Positions 35,697-44,401 of a stretch of DNA of 64,000 nt are shown here, piece by piece. The notes below the pieces were generated by a model that made no database searches, was not told the DNA's origin, and was given only the letters and a program-made list of their open reading frames with translations. The stretch is from Halpernia sp048269545. GTDB lineage: Bacteria > Bacteroidota > Bacteroidia > Flavobacteriales > Weeksellaceae. Location: NCBI RefSeq assembly GCF_048269545.1, contig NZ_JBLXIJ010000001.1, positions 248,001 to 312,000 on the forward strand, written 5' to 3'. How positions within the stretch are numbered: the stretch's first letter is position 1; every line of letters starts with the position of its first letter. Made by a program: the position numbers and the translations under genes.

Positions 35697-35987
35697 TTAT
35701 TTATTTAAAATTTTCTGAATTTCTCTTTGTTCCCAGTTTTTACCAAAAAGAAAATCTCTTCCAAAAACTGAAAATCCGTGTGCGAAAAGTCCGATTCCCC
35801 AAAAAACAGCCGTCATATAAGGATCCGATAAGTTTAAACTTAATGGATTATCAATATAGCAACTTGCGATTATGAATAGATTTACAAAAAAATAAACGGT
35901 TGCGTGTTTGTAAAACCCTTTGATGTGTTTCACTCGGTTTTTTGCTTGTTCTAATTTTTCCTTTTGTGTAAAAATGTAAGTTTCCAT
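35697..35987 (-). CDS. 2TM domain protein (first free copy, operon leader)
   Basis: 96 residues: AKNRVKHIKGFYKHATVYFFVNLFI, second helix FWGIGLFAHGFSVFGRDF, then NWEQREIQKILNK, the standard 2TM pattern. First gene of the operon; the promoter with the paired operator lies 29-99 bp upstream. Its C-terminal IQKILNK is nearly the same as the end of the kinase-fused copy, so these two are probably the closest paralogues. Confidence 0.88.
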   Translation of the reverse strand: METYIFTQKEKLEQAKNRVKHIKGFYKHATVYFFVNLFIIASCYIDNPLSLNLSDPYMTAVFWGIGLFAHGFSVFGRDFLFGKNWEQREIQKILNK

Positions 35988-36015
35988 TTCGATGTTTTTT
36001 GTTGATTTAATACTG

Positions 36016-36086
36016 TAAAGATAAACTCAGATTCAGGCGATTACAATTATTTTCCACTGAACGGTTATTTTCGTTTACTGAATGGT
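36016..36086 (-). promoter_or_regulatory. operator and promoter A (2TM-kinase-LytTR operon)
   Basis: Minus strand: ACCATTCAG (36086-36078), 12 bp, ACCGTTCAG (36065-36057), 33 bp, TATCTTTA (36023-36016). The second 9-mer fits the LytTR consensus [TA][AC][CA]GTTN[AG][TG] fully, the first with one change. A TTG about 20 bp before TATCTTTA serves as -33. The operator is just upstream of the promoter, as for an activator. Confidence 0.72.
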
Positions 36087-36109
36087 TTTAAATAAAATAG
36101 TGTTTGTCT

Positions 36110-36158
36110 TTCCGAACGAATTTTGACGGCGCTTTACTTTGTTGAGATTCTTTCGGAA
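36110..36158. repeat. short intergenic hairpin
   Basis: TTCCGAA-c-GAAT (36110-36121) pairs with ATTC-t-TTCGGAA (36147-36158) around a 25-base loop, between operator A and the terminator of the TPR gene. Only one copy in the window. The 249-bp gap from 35988 to 36236 otherwise holds operator A and that terminator. Confidence 0.5.
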
Positions 36159-36193
36159 TGAGAAAATAATGCTAAACCATAATTAATCGGAAT

Positions 36194-36219
36194 AAAAAAA
36201 CTCCGCCGAAGCAGAGTTT
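36194..36219 (-). terminator. intrinsic terminator of the TPR-like gene
   Basis: On the minus strand AAACTC(T)GC-TTCG-GC(G)GAGTTT followed by a T-run, about 18 bp after the stop at 36237. It isolates this gene from the 2TM operon. Confidence 0.8.
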
Positions 36220-36236
36220 CATTAATGATTCTAAAA

Positions 36237-36893
36237 TTATTTCCCCTCTTGAGAAAGGAAATAATCTGCTTCTTCTTTTCCCCAAGTTGGACTTAAAGCG
36301 GAAGGTGATTTGTAGGTTGCAAATTGTGCTTTTGCTTTTTTAAATAATTCCAATCCTTTTTCTTTACTTCCACCAAATTGTTCTGGTGTGTAATAAGTGT
36401 CTTCTGCTTTTATTAAAGTAATTCTTGGATTTTCTGGATCCAATTTTTCTGCATCTGAAAGTAATCCTGCTGAAATTGAACCTTCTGTCATAAAACGAGA
36501 TTGCGGATCAACCATCATTTTTAAACTATGCGCCATTTTTTCAAGAAGCAAAATTTCTGCATTGTTTGGCGAAATAGCTTTTGCTAAATCAATGTGTTTT
36601 AAGGCACTATCTGCCAAAACATCAAGCTCGGAAACTTTTCCTTCTCGCATTAAAATTCTTCCCTTTTGAATGTCTGAAAAAGCCGCGTAATATTGTGGCA
36701 ACCATTCTTTACTTTCCTTTAAGGCAATTCTAGCAAAATCATTAGAAAGTGCCGTTAATTCATCTGCATTTTGGCTGTGCTGAACTTTCGAAACTTTGTC
36801 CGTCATTGCTTTTTCATAAGCGCTTTGAGCAAAAGCATTAATTCCTGTGAAAGTTAATGCAAGACTTAAAACTAAATTTTTAACTGTTTTCAT
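36237..36893 (-). CDS. secreted TPR-like protein
   Basis: 218 residues with a clear signal peptide (LVLSLALTFTGINAFAQ). The mature part is all-helical and TPR-like (ALKHIDLAKAISPNNAEILLLEKMAHSL; SDAEKLDPENPRITLIKAEDTYY; KEKGLELFKKAKAQFATY). I do not recognise a named family. It is transcribed alone from a promoter with the same paired operator as the 2TM operon and the TonB receptor gene, so it is a likely member of the LytTR regulon. Function unknown. Confidence 0.85.
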   Translation of the reverse strand: MKTVKNLVLSLALTFTGINAFAQSAYEKAMTDKVSKVQHSQNADELTALSNDFARIALKESKEWLPQYYAAFSDIQKGRILMREGKVSELDVLADSALKHIDLAKAISPNNAEILLLEKMAHSLKMMVDPQSRFMTEGSISAGLLSDAEKLDPENPRITLIKAEDTYYTPEQFGGSKEKGLELFKKAKAQFATYKSPSALSPTWGKEEADYFLSQEGK

Positions 36894-36923
36894 AATACTT
36901 TTTTTGATTTGTTAATAATGATG

Positions 36924-36994
36924 TAAAGATACTTTTGATTTTTTCTGATTTAAATTAATTTCTACCGAACGGTTGATTTTTATTTCTGACTTGT
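36924..36994 (-). promoter_or_regulatory. operator and promoter B (TPR-like gene)
   Basis: Minus strand: ACAAGTCAG (36994-36986), 12 bp, ACCGTTCGG (36973-36965), 33 bp, TATCTTTA (36931-36924). The proximal 9-mer fits the LytTR consensus fully; the distal one keeps only part (T.AG end). Spacing to the -7 box equals operator A. Confidence 0.65.
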
Positions 36995-37029
36995 AAAATT
37001 GCTTTCTTGAACTTGCTAAATGCGAATTC

Positions 37030-39237
37030 CTACAAATTATTATTAATTGCATCATTCGTTTTATCAACACCAAAACTGATGAAAGCACCGACGAAAACGA
37101 AAGTATTTACTGGTGGAACAACAGCTGAACTTCTCATTCCATTGCTGGAAAAGTTGTATCCGTAAACATTTTTTTGACCCAGAATATTAGAAACACTTAA
37201 AACCAAAACAGTAAAGAATTTAGAATCTTTTTTACCCAAATTTGGAAGATAATTTAAACTGAAATTAAGACCGCTGTAATCTTTTAATTTTCCTTCGTGG
37301 CGAATAATATTTTGTCCATTATTATCAATAATGTCGTAATAAGGACGGCCAGAAGAATAAGTATAAGACAAATTAAATCCTGTTTTCCAGTTTGTTACAA
37401 ATTTTTTGGCAACCACATTTAAAGTATGTTTTGCAGCAAAACTTGGCATTAAACTTACTGGATAATTTTGAAAATCTCGTTTAGAATCGAGATAAGAATA
37501 AGTAATCCAATAATCTATATCTGGAATTGATTTTCTATCGCGCCAAAAAAATTCTAAGCCTTTTGCGTAACCATTTCCATTATTATTTATTGCGGTTTGA
37601 AAACTTTGACCTCCAGAAGTTTTTATGAGTTGATCGTATTTTTTATAAAAAGCTTCAAAACGTAAATTTCTACCATCTGAATTTCTTTGAACCTGAAAAA
37701 TATAATGTTCTGCTTTTTGAAAGGTTAGCGGCGCAGAAGAATTCAAATATTTACTTTCGGGATTTTGATAAAAAATTCCATACGCCAAAGAAGTGGTGTA
37801 TTCTTTTGTCAATCTATAAGCTAAAGCAACTCTTGGTGCAAAATTCCAATGTTTTAAATAAGAAGAATTTTCTGCGCGAATGCCAATCTTCGCAGAAAAA
37901 TTATTAGAAAATCCTAAATCTGTTTCTAAAAATCCGGCAGAAATTAAATCTGAATATCTCTTGTGAAAATTATCATATTGAAAATCTTCATTCGCATTAT
38001 TAAATTCAAAACCTCCTCTTAACGCAGAAATTCTATTTATTTTTCTTTCTACGACTACTTTCGCATTTAAATAATTTCCTAAAGTATTTGTAGAAAAACT
38101 ACTTTGCGGAACATTATTTAACAAAGAAGAAAATTGAATATCAGATTTATTATAAGCGTAAGAAGTTCCTAAATTTAATAAATATTTCCCGAATTTTTGT
38201 TTAAATGAAAGATTTTGATAGATATTATTTCCCGTTAAAGCCACTTTATTTTTATCAATATTTGGTTCTAAACTTTCTGAGAAAACACCCAATTTATTCG
38301 TGTCAAAATTGGCGTAATATTTTACAAATCCGCCACTTTTAGTTTTGATTCTAAAATTGGCATCACCGTTTATACTTTCTGGTGCTTTTTCAAAATCGGT
38401 ATTAAAATTTAAAATCTTTTGAACAAATTTTAAATTAGAATAACCCAAACTTGCACCATAAGAATAGGTTTTTGAACTGCTTAATTTCTGATAACTTCCG
38501 CTTAAAAAAATTGGCGAAATCGCGACATCGAAAGAAGTCGTTTCCGGTAAATCCACGCTTTCTAAAACTAAAACTCCCGACAAAGCTTGTCCGTAAAGTG
38601 CGGAATAACCGCCGCTGGAAAAGATATTTCCTTTAAAAAGTGAAGTATTAAAACGGTCTCTTCCTGCAATTCCCGGGACAGAATTAGTAAAATAATTATT
38701 AATTAAACTTCCGTCCATAAAAATTTTAGTTTCTGCGCCAGTTCCACCCCGCACGAATAAACCTTCAGATTCCCCTACTTTTTGAACGCCCGGAAGATAA
38801 TTTAACGCAGAAGAAATTTGTCCATTTGCACCGGCTGTTGTGTAAATATCAATCGGCGTTAATAAAGCTGTGGCGCGTTTTTTATCGCTTGCTTCAATGC
38901 TTCCCGCAGAAATGACGACTGCATCAATTTCATTAACTTGCTCTTTTAAATCTATATTAACGGAAATATTTTCAGAGTTTAAAACAATTGGTTTTTCTAC
39001 TTCTTCGAATTTAGAATTGGTAAAAACCAATATTTGATTTCCTTTTTCGGATGTTTCAAAACTATAATTTCCGTCTTTATCTGAAGTTGCGCCGTCATAA
39101 GTGTCTTTTAATGTGACAGATATATTTGGAATGCCTTTGTTTTTGTAGGTGATTTTTCCGCTAATTTTTATTTGTGCCGCAATTGGCAAAAGCATTAATA
39201 AAAAGAAAATAAGAAGAAGTTTTGAAAAAGTTTTCAT
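37030..39237 (-). CDS. TonB-dependent receptor with carboxypeptidase-like N-terminal domain
   Basis: About 735 residues from the ATG at 39237 (MKTFSKLLLIFFLLMLLPIAAQ, a signal peptide); the frame is open ten codons further up, but those precede the signal. Then a CarbopepD_reg-like domain (KISGKITYKNKGIPNISVTLKDT, about 22-105), the plug (GQISSALNYLPGVQKVGESEGLFVRGG) and the beta-barrel. Substrate unknown. It is the third unit with the paired LytTR-type operator and sits divergent to sodC. The C-terminus after the last barrel strand carries an extra tail (DKTNDAINNNL) instead of ending in Phe. Confidence 0.9.
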   Translation of the reverse strand: MKTFSKLLLIFFLLMLLPIAAQIKISGKITYKNKGIPNISVTLKDTYDGATSDKDGNYSFETSEKGNQILVFTNSKFEEVEKPIVLNSENISVNIDLKEQVNEIDAVVISAGSIEASDKKRATALLTPIDIYTTAGANGQISSALNYLPGVQKVGESEGLFVRGGTGAETKIFMDGSLINNYFTNSVPGIAGRDRFNTSLFKGNIFSSGGYSALYGQALSGVLVLESVDLPETTSFDVAISPIFLSGSYQKLSSSKTYSYGASLGYSNLKFVQKILNFNTDFEKAPESINGDANFRIKTKSGGFVKYYANFDTNKLGVFSESLEPNIDKNKVALTGNNIYQNLSFKQKFGKYLLNLGTSYAYNKSDIQFSSLLNNVPQSSFSTNTLGNYLNAKVVVERKINRISALRGGFEFNNANEDFQYDNFHKRYSDLISAGFLETDLGFSNNFSAKIGIRAENSSYLKHWNFAPRVALAYRLTKEYTTSLAYGIFYQNPESKYLNSSAPLTFQKAEHYIFQVQRNSDGRNLRFEAFYKKYDQLIKTSGGQSFQTAINNNGNGYAKGLEFFWRDRKSIPDIDYWITYSYLDSKRDFQNYPVSLMPSFAAKHTLNVVAKKFVTNWKTGFNLSYTYSSGRPYYDIIDNNGQNIIRHEGKLKDYSGLNFSLNYLPNLGKKDSKFFTVLVLSVSNILGQKNVYGYNFSSNGMRSSAVVPPVNTFVFVGAFISFGVDKTNDAINNNL

Positions 39238-39252
39238 GGTTTTAATTTTGAG

Positions 39253-39324
39253 CAAAGATAATTTCACTGTATCTTTAAATGCTAATTTTTTTAACTGAAC
39301 TGTTGATTTCTGAATCTCAATCGT
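39253..39324 (-). promoter_or_regulatory. operator and promoter C (TonB receptor gene)
   Basis: Minus strand: ACGATTGAG (39324-39316), 12 bp, ACAGTTCAG (39303-39295), 34 bp, TATCTTTG (39260-39253). The proximal 9-mer fits the LytTR consensus fully, the distal one at 7 of 9. The -7 box fits TAnnTTTG fully. It begins 16 bp upstream of the receptor ATG. Confidence 0.7.
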
Positions 39325-39369
39325 TTTGGTCTGATTTTTTCTGAAGTTAAAAACATTAAAAAATATATT

Positions 39370-39879
39370 ATGAAAAATTTAAAATTTCTATTATTTGCTG
39401 CGAGTGGCGCTTTAGTTACATCTTGCGGAACAATGAAAACAATGACGGATACTATTAATTCCAAAAGCGGAACAAGCACGCAGGGAACGGCGAAATTTAG
39501 CCAAGAAGGAAAAACAGTAACAATGGATTTGAATGTTTATAAATTAACGCCGGGAACTCACGCAGTTCATATTCATGAATTTGGAGATTGCTCTTCAACC
39601 GACGCAAAATCTGCAGGTGGACATTGGAATCCTTCAAAAGACGAACACGGAAAATGGGATTCTGAACATTTTCACATGGGAGATATTGGAAATTTAGTTG
39701 CGGATAAAAATGGAACGGCGCGATTAATTTTTAAAACTGATAAATGGTGTCTCGGATGTTCTGATGAATCTAAAAATATTGTAGGAAAAGCGATTGTAAT
39801 TCATTCAGGAAAAGATGACTTTCATACGCAACCAACTGGTGATGCAGGTGGAAGAGTGGGTTGTGTGGAGATTAAATAA
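39370..39879 (+). CDS. sodC: Cu/Zn superoxide dismutase family lipoprotein
   Basis: 169 residues. Lipoprotein signal with C19 (LVTSC). Metal ligands of SodC are all present: H67 and H69 in VHIHEFG, H85 in GGHWNP, H93, H102 and D105 around HFHMGD, and H145 in IHSGKDDF. The structural disulfide is C74 and C165. An added WCLGC (C127, C130) sits just before NIVGKAIVIH, giving a CxxC not present in classic SodC. It would remove periplasmic superoxide. Divergent from the TonB receptor gene, ends at a strong terminator. Confidence 0.93.
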   Translation: MKNLKFLLFAASGALVTSCGTMKTMTDTINSKSGTSTQGTAKFSQEGKTVTMDLNVYKLTPGTHAVHIHEFGDCSSTDAKSAGGHWNPSKDEHGKWDSEHFHMGDIGNLVADKNGTARLIFKTDKWCLGCSDESKNIVGKAIVIHSGKDDFHTQPTGDAGGRVGCVEIK

Positions 39880-39900
39880 TTTTTAATTTTTAAAATAATA

Positions 39901-39930
39901 AAAAGAGCAGTAAAAATTTACTGCTCTTTT
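39901..39930. terminator. bidirectional intrinsic terminator
   Basis: AAAAGAGCAGTAAA (39901-39914) and TTTACTGCTCTTTT (39917-39930) are perfect inverted repeats between the convergent sodC and protease genes. Confidence 0.92.
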
Positions 39931-39947
39931 CTTTGTCTTAATTTTCA

Positions 39948-42068
39948 TTATTTCATTTCAGAAACTATATTTACAGCTTCATCTAAATAGAAATCTTTGC
40001 TTAGGTTTTTTGTCCAAGCTTTTGTTTTTTTAGCAAAAACAGTGTCACTTTTTTCTCTTAAAACTTCATCTGGGTTGATAATAAAATTTAATTTATTATT
40101 ATATTTTTCTAAAGGTTTAAACTGTTTTATTTCTTCTTTTCTTTTTGCCATAAGTGCCATAAACTTAGTTTCGTTTAAGGTAATGCTCTTTTCTTTATCT
40201 AAATTGTCTTTCCATTCTGCAGATTTTTGAAGCAATTGATAATTAACATTATTCTCAATTCTGGCTTTACTTTCTTTCTCTAAAGCTGTAATATTAAAAA
40301 TATTCATTTTTTGAAAATTAGTAGCTGCAATTTTGTCCCACGGTAAAGCGTAATCCCCAAAACGTTCTCCAATTTCAGAGTTTGTAAAAAAATCTTTTAA
40401 AGAAATATCAGAATTTACGCCTTTTATTTGTGTAGATTCTCCCGTAATTCTATAGAATTTTTGAATGGTTAATTTTAAAGAACCAAAATCATCATTGGTA
40501 TTTAAAAAACGATTTAAATCTACAAAGGTTTGAACCGTTCCTTTTCCGTACGATTGTGGCGAACCAACAATTACAGCTCTTCCATAATCTTGCATTGCGC
40601 CGGTTAAAATTTCTGAAGCTGAAGCAGATAATTCATTTTGCATAATTACCAGTGGTCCCGTCCAAATTGGAGAAGAAGATTTGTCTCTTAAAGTTTGAAT
40701 TTTTCCGTCTCCATTTCTTACTTGTACATAAGCTCCTCCATCCATAAAAAGTCCCATAATATCTCCAACTTCAGTTAAAGATCCACCTCCATTGTTTCTT
40801 AAATCTAAAATAATTCCATCAACTTTTTGGGCTTTTAACTTTATGAGTTCCGCTTTAATATCATCGGAAGCATTTCTACCTTTTGGATCATTAAAATCTG
40901 CGTTAAAACCAGGTAAATTTATATAGCCATATTTTTTTCCATTTTTATATTGTATTGAAATACTTCTTGCAAAAGTATCTTCAATCTCAACTTCTTCGCG
41001 AATAAGTGTGACATCTTTTATGGATTTATCTTTTTTCTCAACCGTTAAAGTTATAGGCGTTCCTTTTTCTCCTCTAATAAGTTGTACGGCTTCTTCCACA
41101 AGCATTCCTACAACATTTACAGGATCTTCATTTGGTTTAGATTTAACTTTCAAAATTTTATCTCCTTCAGATAATTGTTTAGATTTCCAGGCGGGAGCTC
41201 CTGTTACTAAAGTTCCCAAATATAAAAACCCTCTTTTCTCTTGAATAATAGCACCAATTCCAATTATTTTACCACTAAAACTACTATCAAAATCTTCTTT
41301 ATCTCTTGGTGAAAAATAATTACTGTGTGGATCAAAAACCTGAGTATAAGCATTCATATAAACCGTAAACCAATTCATTTTTTTTCTTTTCTTAAACCTT
41401 CTAAAAGTATCCGTTACCAGATCTTTTACTTCATTGGTTGCTCTTATTTTTTTTTCTTGAGGCGTTAGATTTACTAGTTTTATTGTGTCCTTAAGTTTAA
41501 ATTTTTGCACAGAATCTTTTTTTGCTTTCTGTGTTTCTTCTTTATTATTTAAAGTCGCCATTTCCTGAAGAATATTATATTTAATATATCTTTTCCATTC
41601 TTTATATTGTTCTTCTTTAGTCGCAGGATTTACTTTGTCTTTTGGCTCAATAATTAAACTGTCATTTTCATTTAAATCAATTGGTTTTTTAAAAATATCT
41701 TGCGTCATACTATCAATTTCATCTACTCTTTGATAAAGCCTATCTGTTGTAGCTTTATAAAAAGTAAGATCCCCACTAATTAAATAATCATCTAATTTAG
41801 TTTTGTATTGAGAAAAATCTTTCATATCAGATTCTAAAAAATAACGTTTCGATGGATCTACCATATCAAAAAATTGCTTGTAAACATCTTGTGAATAAGC
41901 ATCATTAATTGGTTTCGGACTGTAATGAAGATAAGAAAGTGTATTTTTAACGCTAATCATTATAGTTGACATTTTTTGATCATCATCCTTGGGAGAATTA
42001 AAACAAAAAGCTAAAGTTGTAAGCGGAATAAAAAGTAAAATTTTATTGAATTTAAAGTTTTTGAACAT
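39948..42068 (-). CDS. prc: carboxy-terminal processing protease (Prc/Tsp, S41)
   Basis: 706 residues with an N-terminal signal (LLFIPLTTLAFCFN). A long helical N-terminal part precedes a PDZ domain (SGKIIGIGAIIQEKRG, KSKQLSEGDKILKV) and the S41 catalytic core: DLRNNGGGSLTEV, NELSASASEILTGAMQDY with the nucleophile serine, and SYGKGTVQ with the lysine. The C-terminal extension is typical of Tsp/Prc. It trims periplasmic proteins from their C-termini. Single gene, divergent from surE. Confidence 0.94.
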   Translation of the reverse strand: MFKNFKFNKILLFIPLTTLAFCFNSPKDDDQKMSTIMISVKNTLSYLHYSPKPINDAYSQDVYKQFFDMVDPSKRYFLESDMKDFSQYKTKLDDYLISGDLTFYKATTDRLYQRVDEIDSMTQDIFKKPIDLNENDSLIIEPKDKVNPATKEEQYKEWKRYIKYNILQEMATLNNKEETQKAKKDSVQKFKLKDTIKLVNLTPQEKKIRATNEVKDLVTDTFRRFKKRKKMNWFTVYMNAYTQVFDPHSNYFSPRDKEDFDSSFSGKIIGIGAIIQEKRGFLYLGTLVTGAPAWKSKQLSEGDKILKVKSKPNEDPVNVVGMLVEEAVQLIRGEKGTPITLTVEKKDKSIKDVTLIREEVEIEDTFARSISIQYKNGKKYGYINLPGFNADFNDPKGRNASDDIKAELIKLKAQKVDGIILDLRNNGGGSLTEVGDIMGLFMDGGAYVQVRNGDGKIQTLRDKSSSPIWTGPLVIMQNELSASASEILTGAMQDYGRAVIVGSPQSYGKGTVQTFVDLNRFLNTNDDFGSLKLTIQKFYRITGESTQIKGVNSDISLKDFFTNSEIGERFGDYALPWDKIAATNFQKMNIFNITALEKESKARIENNVNYQLLQKSAEWKDNLDKEKSITLNETKFMALMAKRKEEIKQFKPLEKYNNKLNFIINPDEVLREKSDTVFAKKTKAWTKNLSKDFYLDEAVNIVSEMK

Positions 42069-42180
42069 TTGTAATTATATATATTTAAATAAGTCTTTAA
42101 TAATGATTTTTTGTTACTCAAAAGAAAATTGAGTTAACAAATTTAATACCTAATTTGCGAAGAAGCCGTAAGTTTTTAAT

Positions 42181-42188
42181 TAATTTTG
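42181..42188 (+). promoter_or_regulatory. -7 box of surE that decides the start codon
   Basis: TAATTTTG fits the Bacteroidota -7 consensus and lies inside the upstream extension of the surE frame, so translation must start at 42206. A TTTG 23 bp upstream is a looser -33. Confidence 0.45.
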
Positions 42189-42205
42189 CAAAAACAATAT
42201 TTTCT

Positions 42206-42973
42206 ATGCAAAAACCTTTGATTTTAGTAACCAATGATGACGGAATTACAGCTCCAGGAATTAGAAATCTCGTCAACTTTATGAGTGAAATTGGCGACGT
42301 AATTGTTGTTGCTCCAAATTCTCCCCAATCTGGAAAAGGACACGCCATAACTATTAATTCTACTCTAACTTACGAAGAAATACAACTCGAAGGTTCGCAA
42401 AAAGATTACGCTCTTTCCGGAACTCCAGTAGATTGTGTAAAATTTGCATTAGACAAAATTTTACCAAGGAGACCAGATTTAGTAGTTTCGGGAATTAATC
42501 ACGGTTCAAATTCTTCAATAAACGTTATTTATTCTGGTACAATGAGTGCTGCAGTTGAAGCTGGAATGGAAGGTTTGCAAGCCATTGGATTTTCTCTTTT
42601 AGATTTTTCTTGGGAGGCAGATTTCACGCAAGGAAAAAAATTCATTCAAAAAATCGTCAGAAATATTTTAGAAAATCCATTACCGAAAGGCATTGTTTTA
42701 AATGTTAATATTCCTAATCTTAAAGAAAATGAAATAAAAGGAATTAAAGTTTGCCGACAAGCCGACGCAAAATGGGAAGAAAATTTTGATGAAAGAATTA
42801 ACCCACACGGAAAAAAATATTTTTGGTTAACCGGCTATTTTAATAATATGGATTCCGGCAAAGATGCAGATGAAACTGCTCTTACTGACGGTTTTGTCTC
42901 TATTGTTCCCGTAAAATTTGATTTAACGGCGCACGAATATATTGCAGAACTTTCTGAAATTTTAAATGACTGA
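42206..42973 (+). CDS. surE: 5'/3'-nucleotidase SurE
   Basis: SurE is a metal-dependent nucleoside monophosphate phosphatase. About 255 residues from the ATG at 42206 (MQKPLILVTNDDG), the usual SurE start; the frame is open 17 codons further up but those overlap the promoter. Metal site D11/D12, then VVAPNSPQSGKGHAIT and VVSGINHGSNSSINVIYSGTMSAAVEA. It is followed 24 bp later by an SMR exporter gene and then guaC, so nucleotide metabolism genes are clustered. Confidence 0.95.
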   Translation: MQKPLILVTNDDGITAPGIRNLVNFMSEIGDVIVVAPNSPQSGKGHAITINSTLTYEEIQLEGSQKDYALSGTPVDCVKFALDKILPRRPDLVVSGINHGSNSSINVIYSGTMSAAVEAGMEGLQAIGFSLLDFSWEADFTQGKKFIQKIVRNILENPLPKGIVLNVNIPNLKENEIKGIKVCRQADAKWEENFDERINPHGKKYFWLTGYFNNMDSGKDADETALTDGFVSIVPVKFDLTAHEYIAELSEILND

Positions 42974-42997
42974 GATTTTTAAAAACTTTTCTAAATT

Positions 42998-43327
42998 ATG
43001 AACTGGATTATTTTAATTATTGCTGGATTATTTGAAGTCGCTTTTGCTTCTTGTTTAGGAAAAGCAAAAGAAAGTTCCGGAAATACAATGTATTTTTGGT
43101 ACGCAGGATTTGTAATTTCACTAACAATCAGTATGTTGCTTTTATTAAAAGCCACACAAACTTTACCAATCGGAACGGCTTATGCCGTTTGGACGGGAAT
43201 TGGCGCAGTTGGAACGGTTTTAATGGGAATATTTATTTTTAAAGAACCCGCTCACTTTTGGAGAATATTTTTTTTAATTACACTTATTGGTTCAATTATC
43301 GGTTTGAAATCGGTTTCCGCTTCATAA
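42998..43327 (+). CDS. small multidrug resistance family exporter (SugE/Gdx-like)
   Basis: 109 residues, four transmembrane helices. The membrane-embedded glutamate is E13 in GLFEVAFASCLG, and the second-half motif is GTAYAVWTGIGAVGTVLMG with W65. The FEV..A start resembles SugE/Gdx guanidinium exporters more than EmrE, but the subclass is not certain. No guanidine riboswitch is seen; the gap to surE is only 24 bp. Confidence 0.88.
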   Translation: MNWIILIIAGLFEVAFASCLGKAKESSGNTMYFWYAGFVISLTISMLLLLKATQTLPIGTAYAVWTGIGAVGTVLMGIFIFKEPAHFWRIFFLITLIGSIIGLKSVSAS

Positions 43328-43362
43328 TTTTTTATATATTTAATTTTATTTAAAACAAAAAA

Positions 43363-44400
43363 ATGCGCATAGAAAACGATATAAAATTAGGCTTCAAAGA
43401 TGTAATGATTCGCCCCAAAAGATCCACTTTAAAATCAAGATCTTTGGTCTCTGTAGAAAGAAATTTTAAATTCCTACATTCCCAAAAATCTTGGCAAGGT
43501 GTTCCAATTATGGCTGCAAATATGGATACTGTTGGAACTTTTGAAATGGCAAATGCTTTATTTCAACAAAAAATCTTCACAGCAATTCATAAACATTACT
43601 CCATAGAAGAATGGACTAATTTTTTACAAAATAAATCGGAAGATTTCTATAATTTTTTTGCATTAAGCACAGGAACTGGCAAAGATGACGGCGAAAAAAT
43701 AAAAAGTATAATTGAAAGATTTCAGCAAATTGAATTTATTTGTGTGGATGTTGCCAATGGCTACTCCGAACATTTTGTAGATTTTGTAAAAAAAACACGC
43801 GCTAATTTTCCTAAAAAAACAATTATTGCAGGAAATGTTGTAACAGGTGAAATGGTGGAAGAACTTTTATTAGCCGGCGCAGATATTATAAAAGTTGGAA
43901 TTGGACCAGGTTCAGTTTGTACCACAAGAATAAAAACGGGAGTTGGTTATCCGCAACTTTCCGCAATTATAGAATGCGCAGATGCAGCGCACGGACTCGG
44001 TGGACATATAATTTCTGATGGCGGTTGTAGAATTCCAGGCGATGTTGCAAAAGCTTTTGGTGGCGGCGCAGATTTCGTAATGCTCGGTGGAATGTTAGCT
44101 GGTCACGACGAAAGTGGCGGTGAAATGATTGAAGAAAATGGCAAAAAATTCCGTTCTTTTTACGGCATGAGTTCTAAAACTGCGATGGATAAACATTCTG
44201 GAGGTGTTGCAAATTATAGAGCTTCCGAAGGAAAAACTGTAAAAGTAACTTACAAAGGCGCTGTTGCGGACACCATAAAAGATTTGTTAGGAGGAATAAG
44301 ATCAACTTGTACTTATGTAGGCGCTTCTGCGTTGCGAGAATTGTCTAAGCGAACCACTTTCATTCGTGTGCAAGAGCAAGAAAATCAGGTTTTTAACTAA
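43363..44400 (+). CDS. guaC: GMP reductase
   Basis: GuaC converts GMP to IMP with NADPH. 345 residues. The catalytic cysteine is C186 in GIGPGSVCTTRIKTGVGYPQ, and the phosphate-binding ISDGGCRIPGDVAKAFGGGADFVMLGGMLAGHDESGG distinguishes GMP reductase from IMP dehydrogenase, as does the lack of CBS domains. 35 bp after the SMR gene; same strand as surE. Confidence 0.96.
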   Translation: MRIENDIKLGFKDVMIRPKRSTLKSRSLVSVERNFKFLHSQKSWQGVPIMAANMDTVGTFEMANALFQQKIFTAIHKHYSIEEWTNFLQNKSEDFYNFFALSTGTGKDDGEKIKSIIERFQQIEFICVDVANGYSEHFVDFVKKTRANFPKKTIIAGNVVTGEMVEELLLAGADIIKVGIGPGSVCTTRIKTGVGYPQLSAIIECADAAHGLGGHIISDGGCRIPGDVAKAFGGGADFVMLGGMLAGHDESGGEMIEENGKKFRSFYGMSSKTAMDKHSGGVANYRASEGKTVKVTYKGAVADTIKDLLGGIRSTCTYVGASALRELSKRTTFIRVQEQENQVFN

Positions 44401-44401
44401 A

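Noticed and set aside
39238..39267. Upstream Met as the TonB receptor start
   Set aside because: It would place ten residues before the signal peptide and overlap the -7 box of promoter C.
42155..42205. Upstream Met as surE start
   Set aside because: The added residues cover the -7 promoter box TAATTTTG; SurE proteins begin at the later Met.
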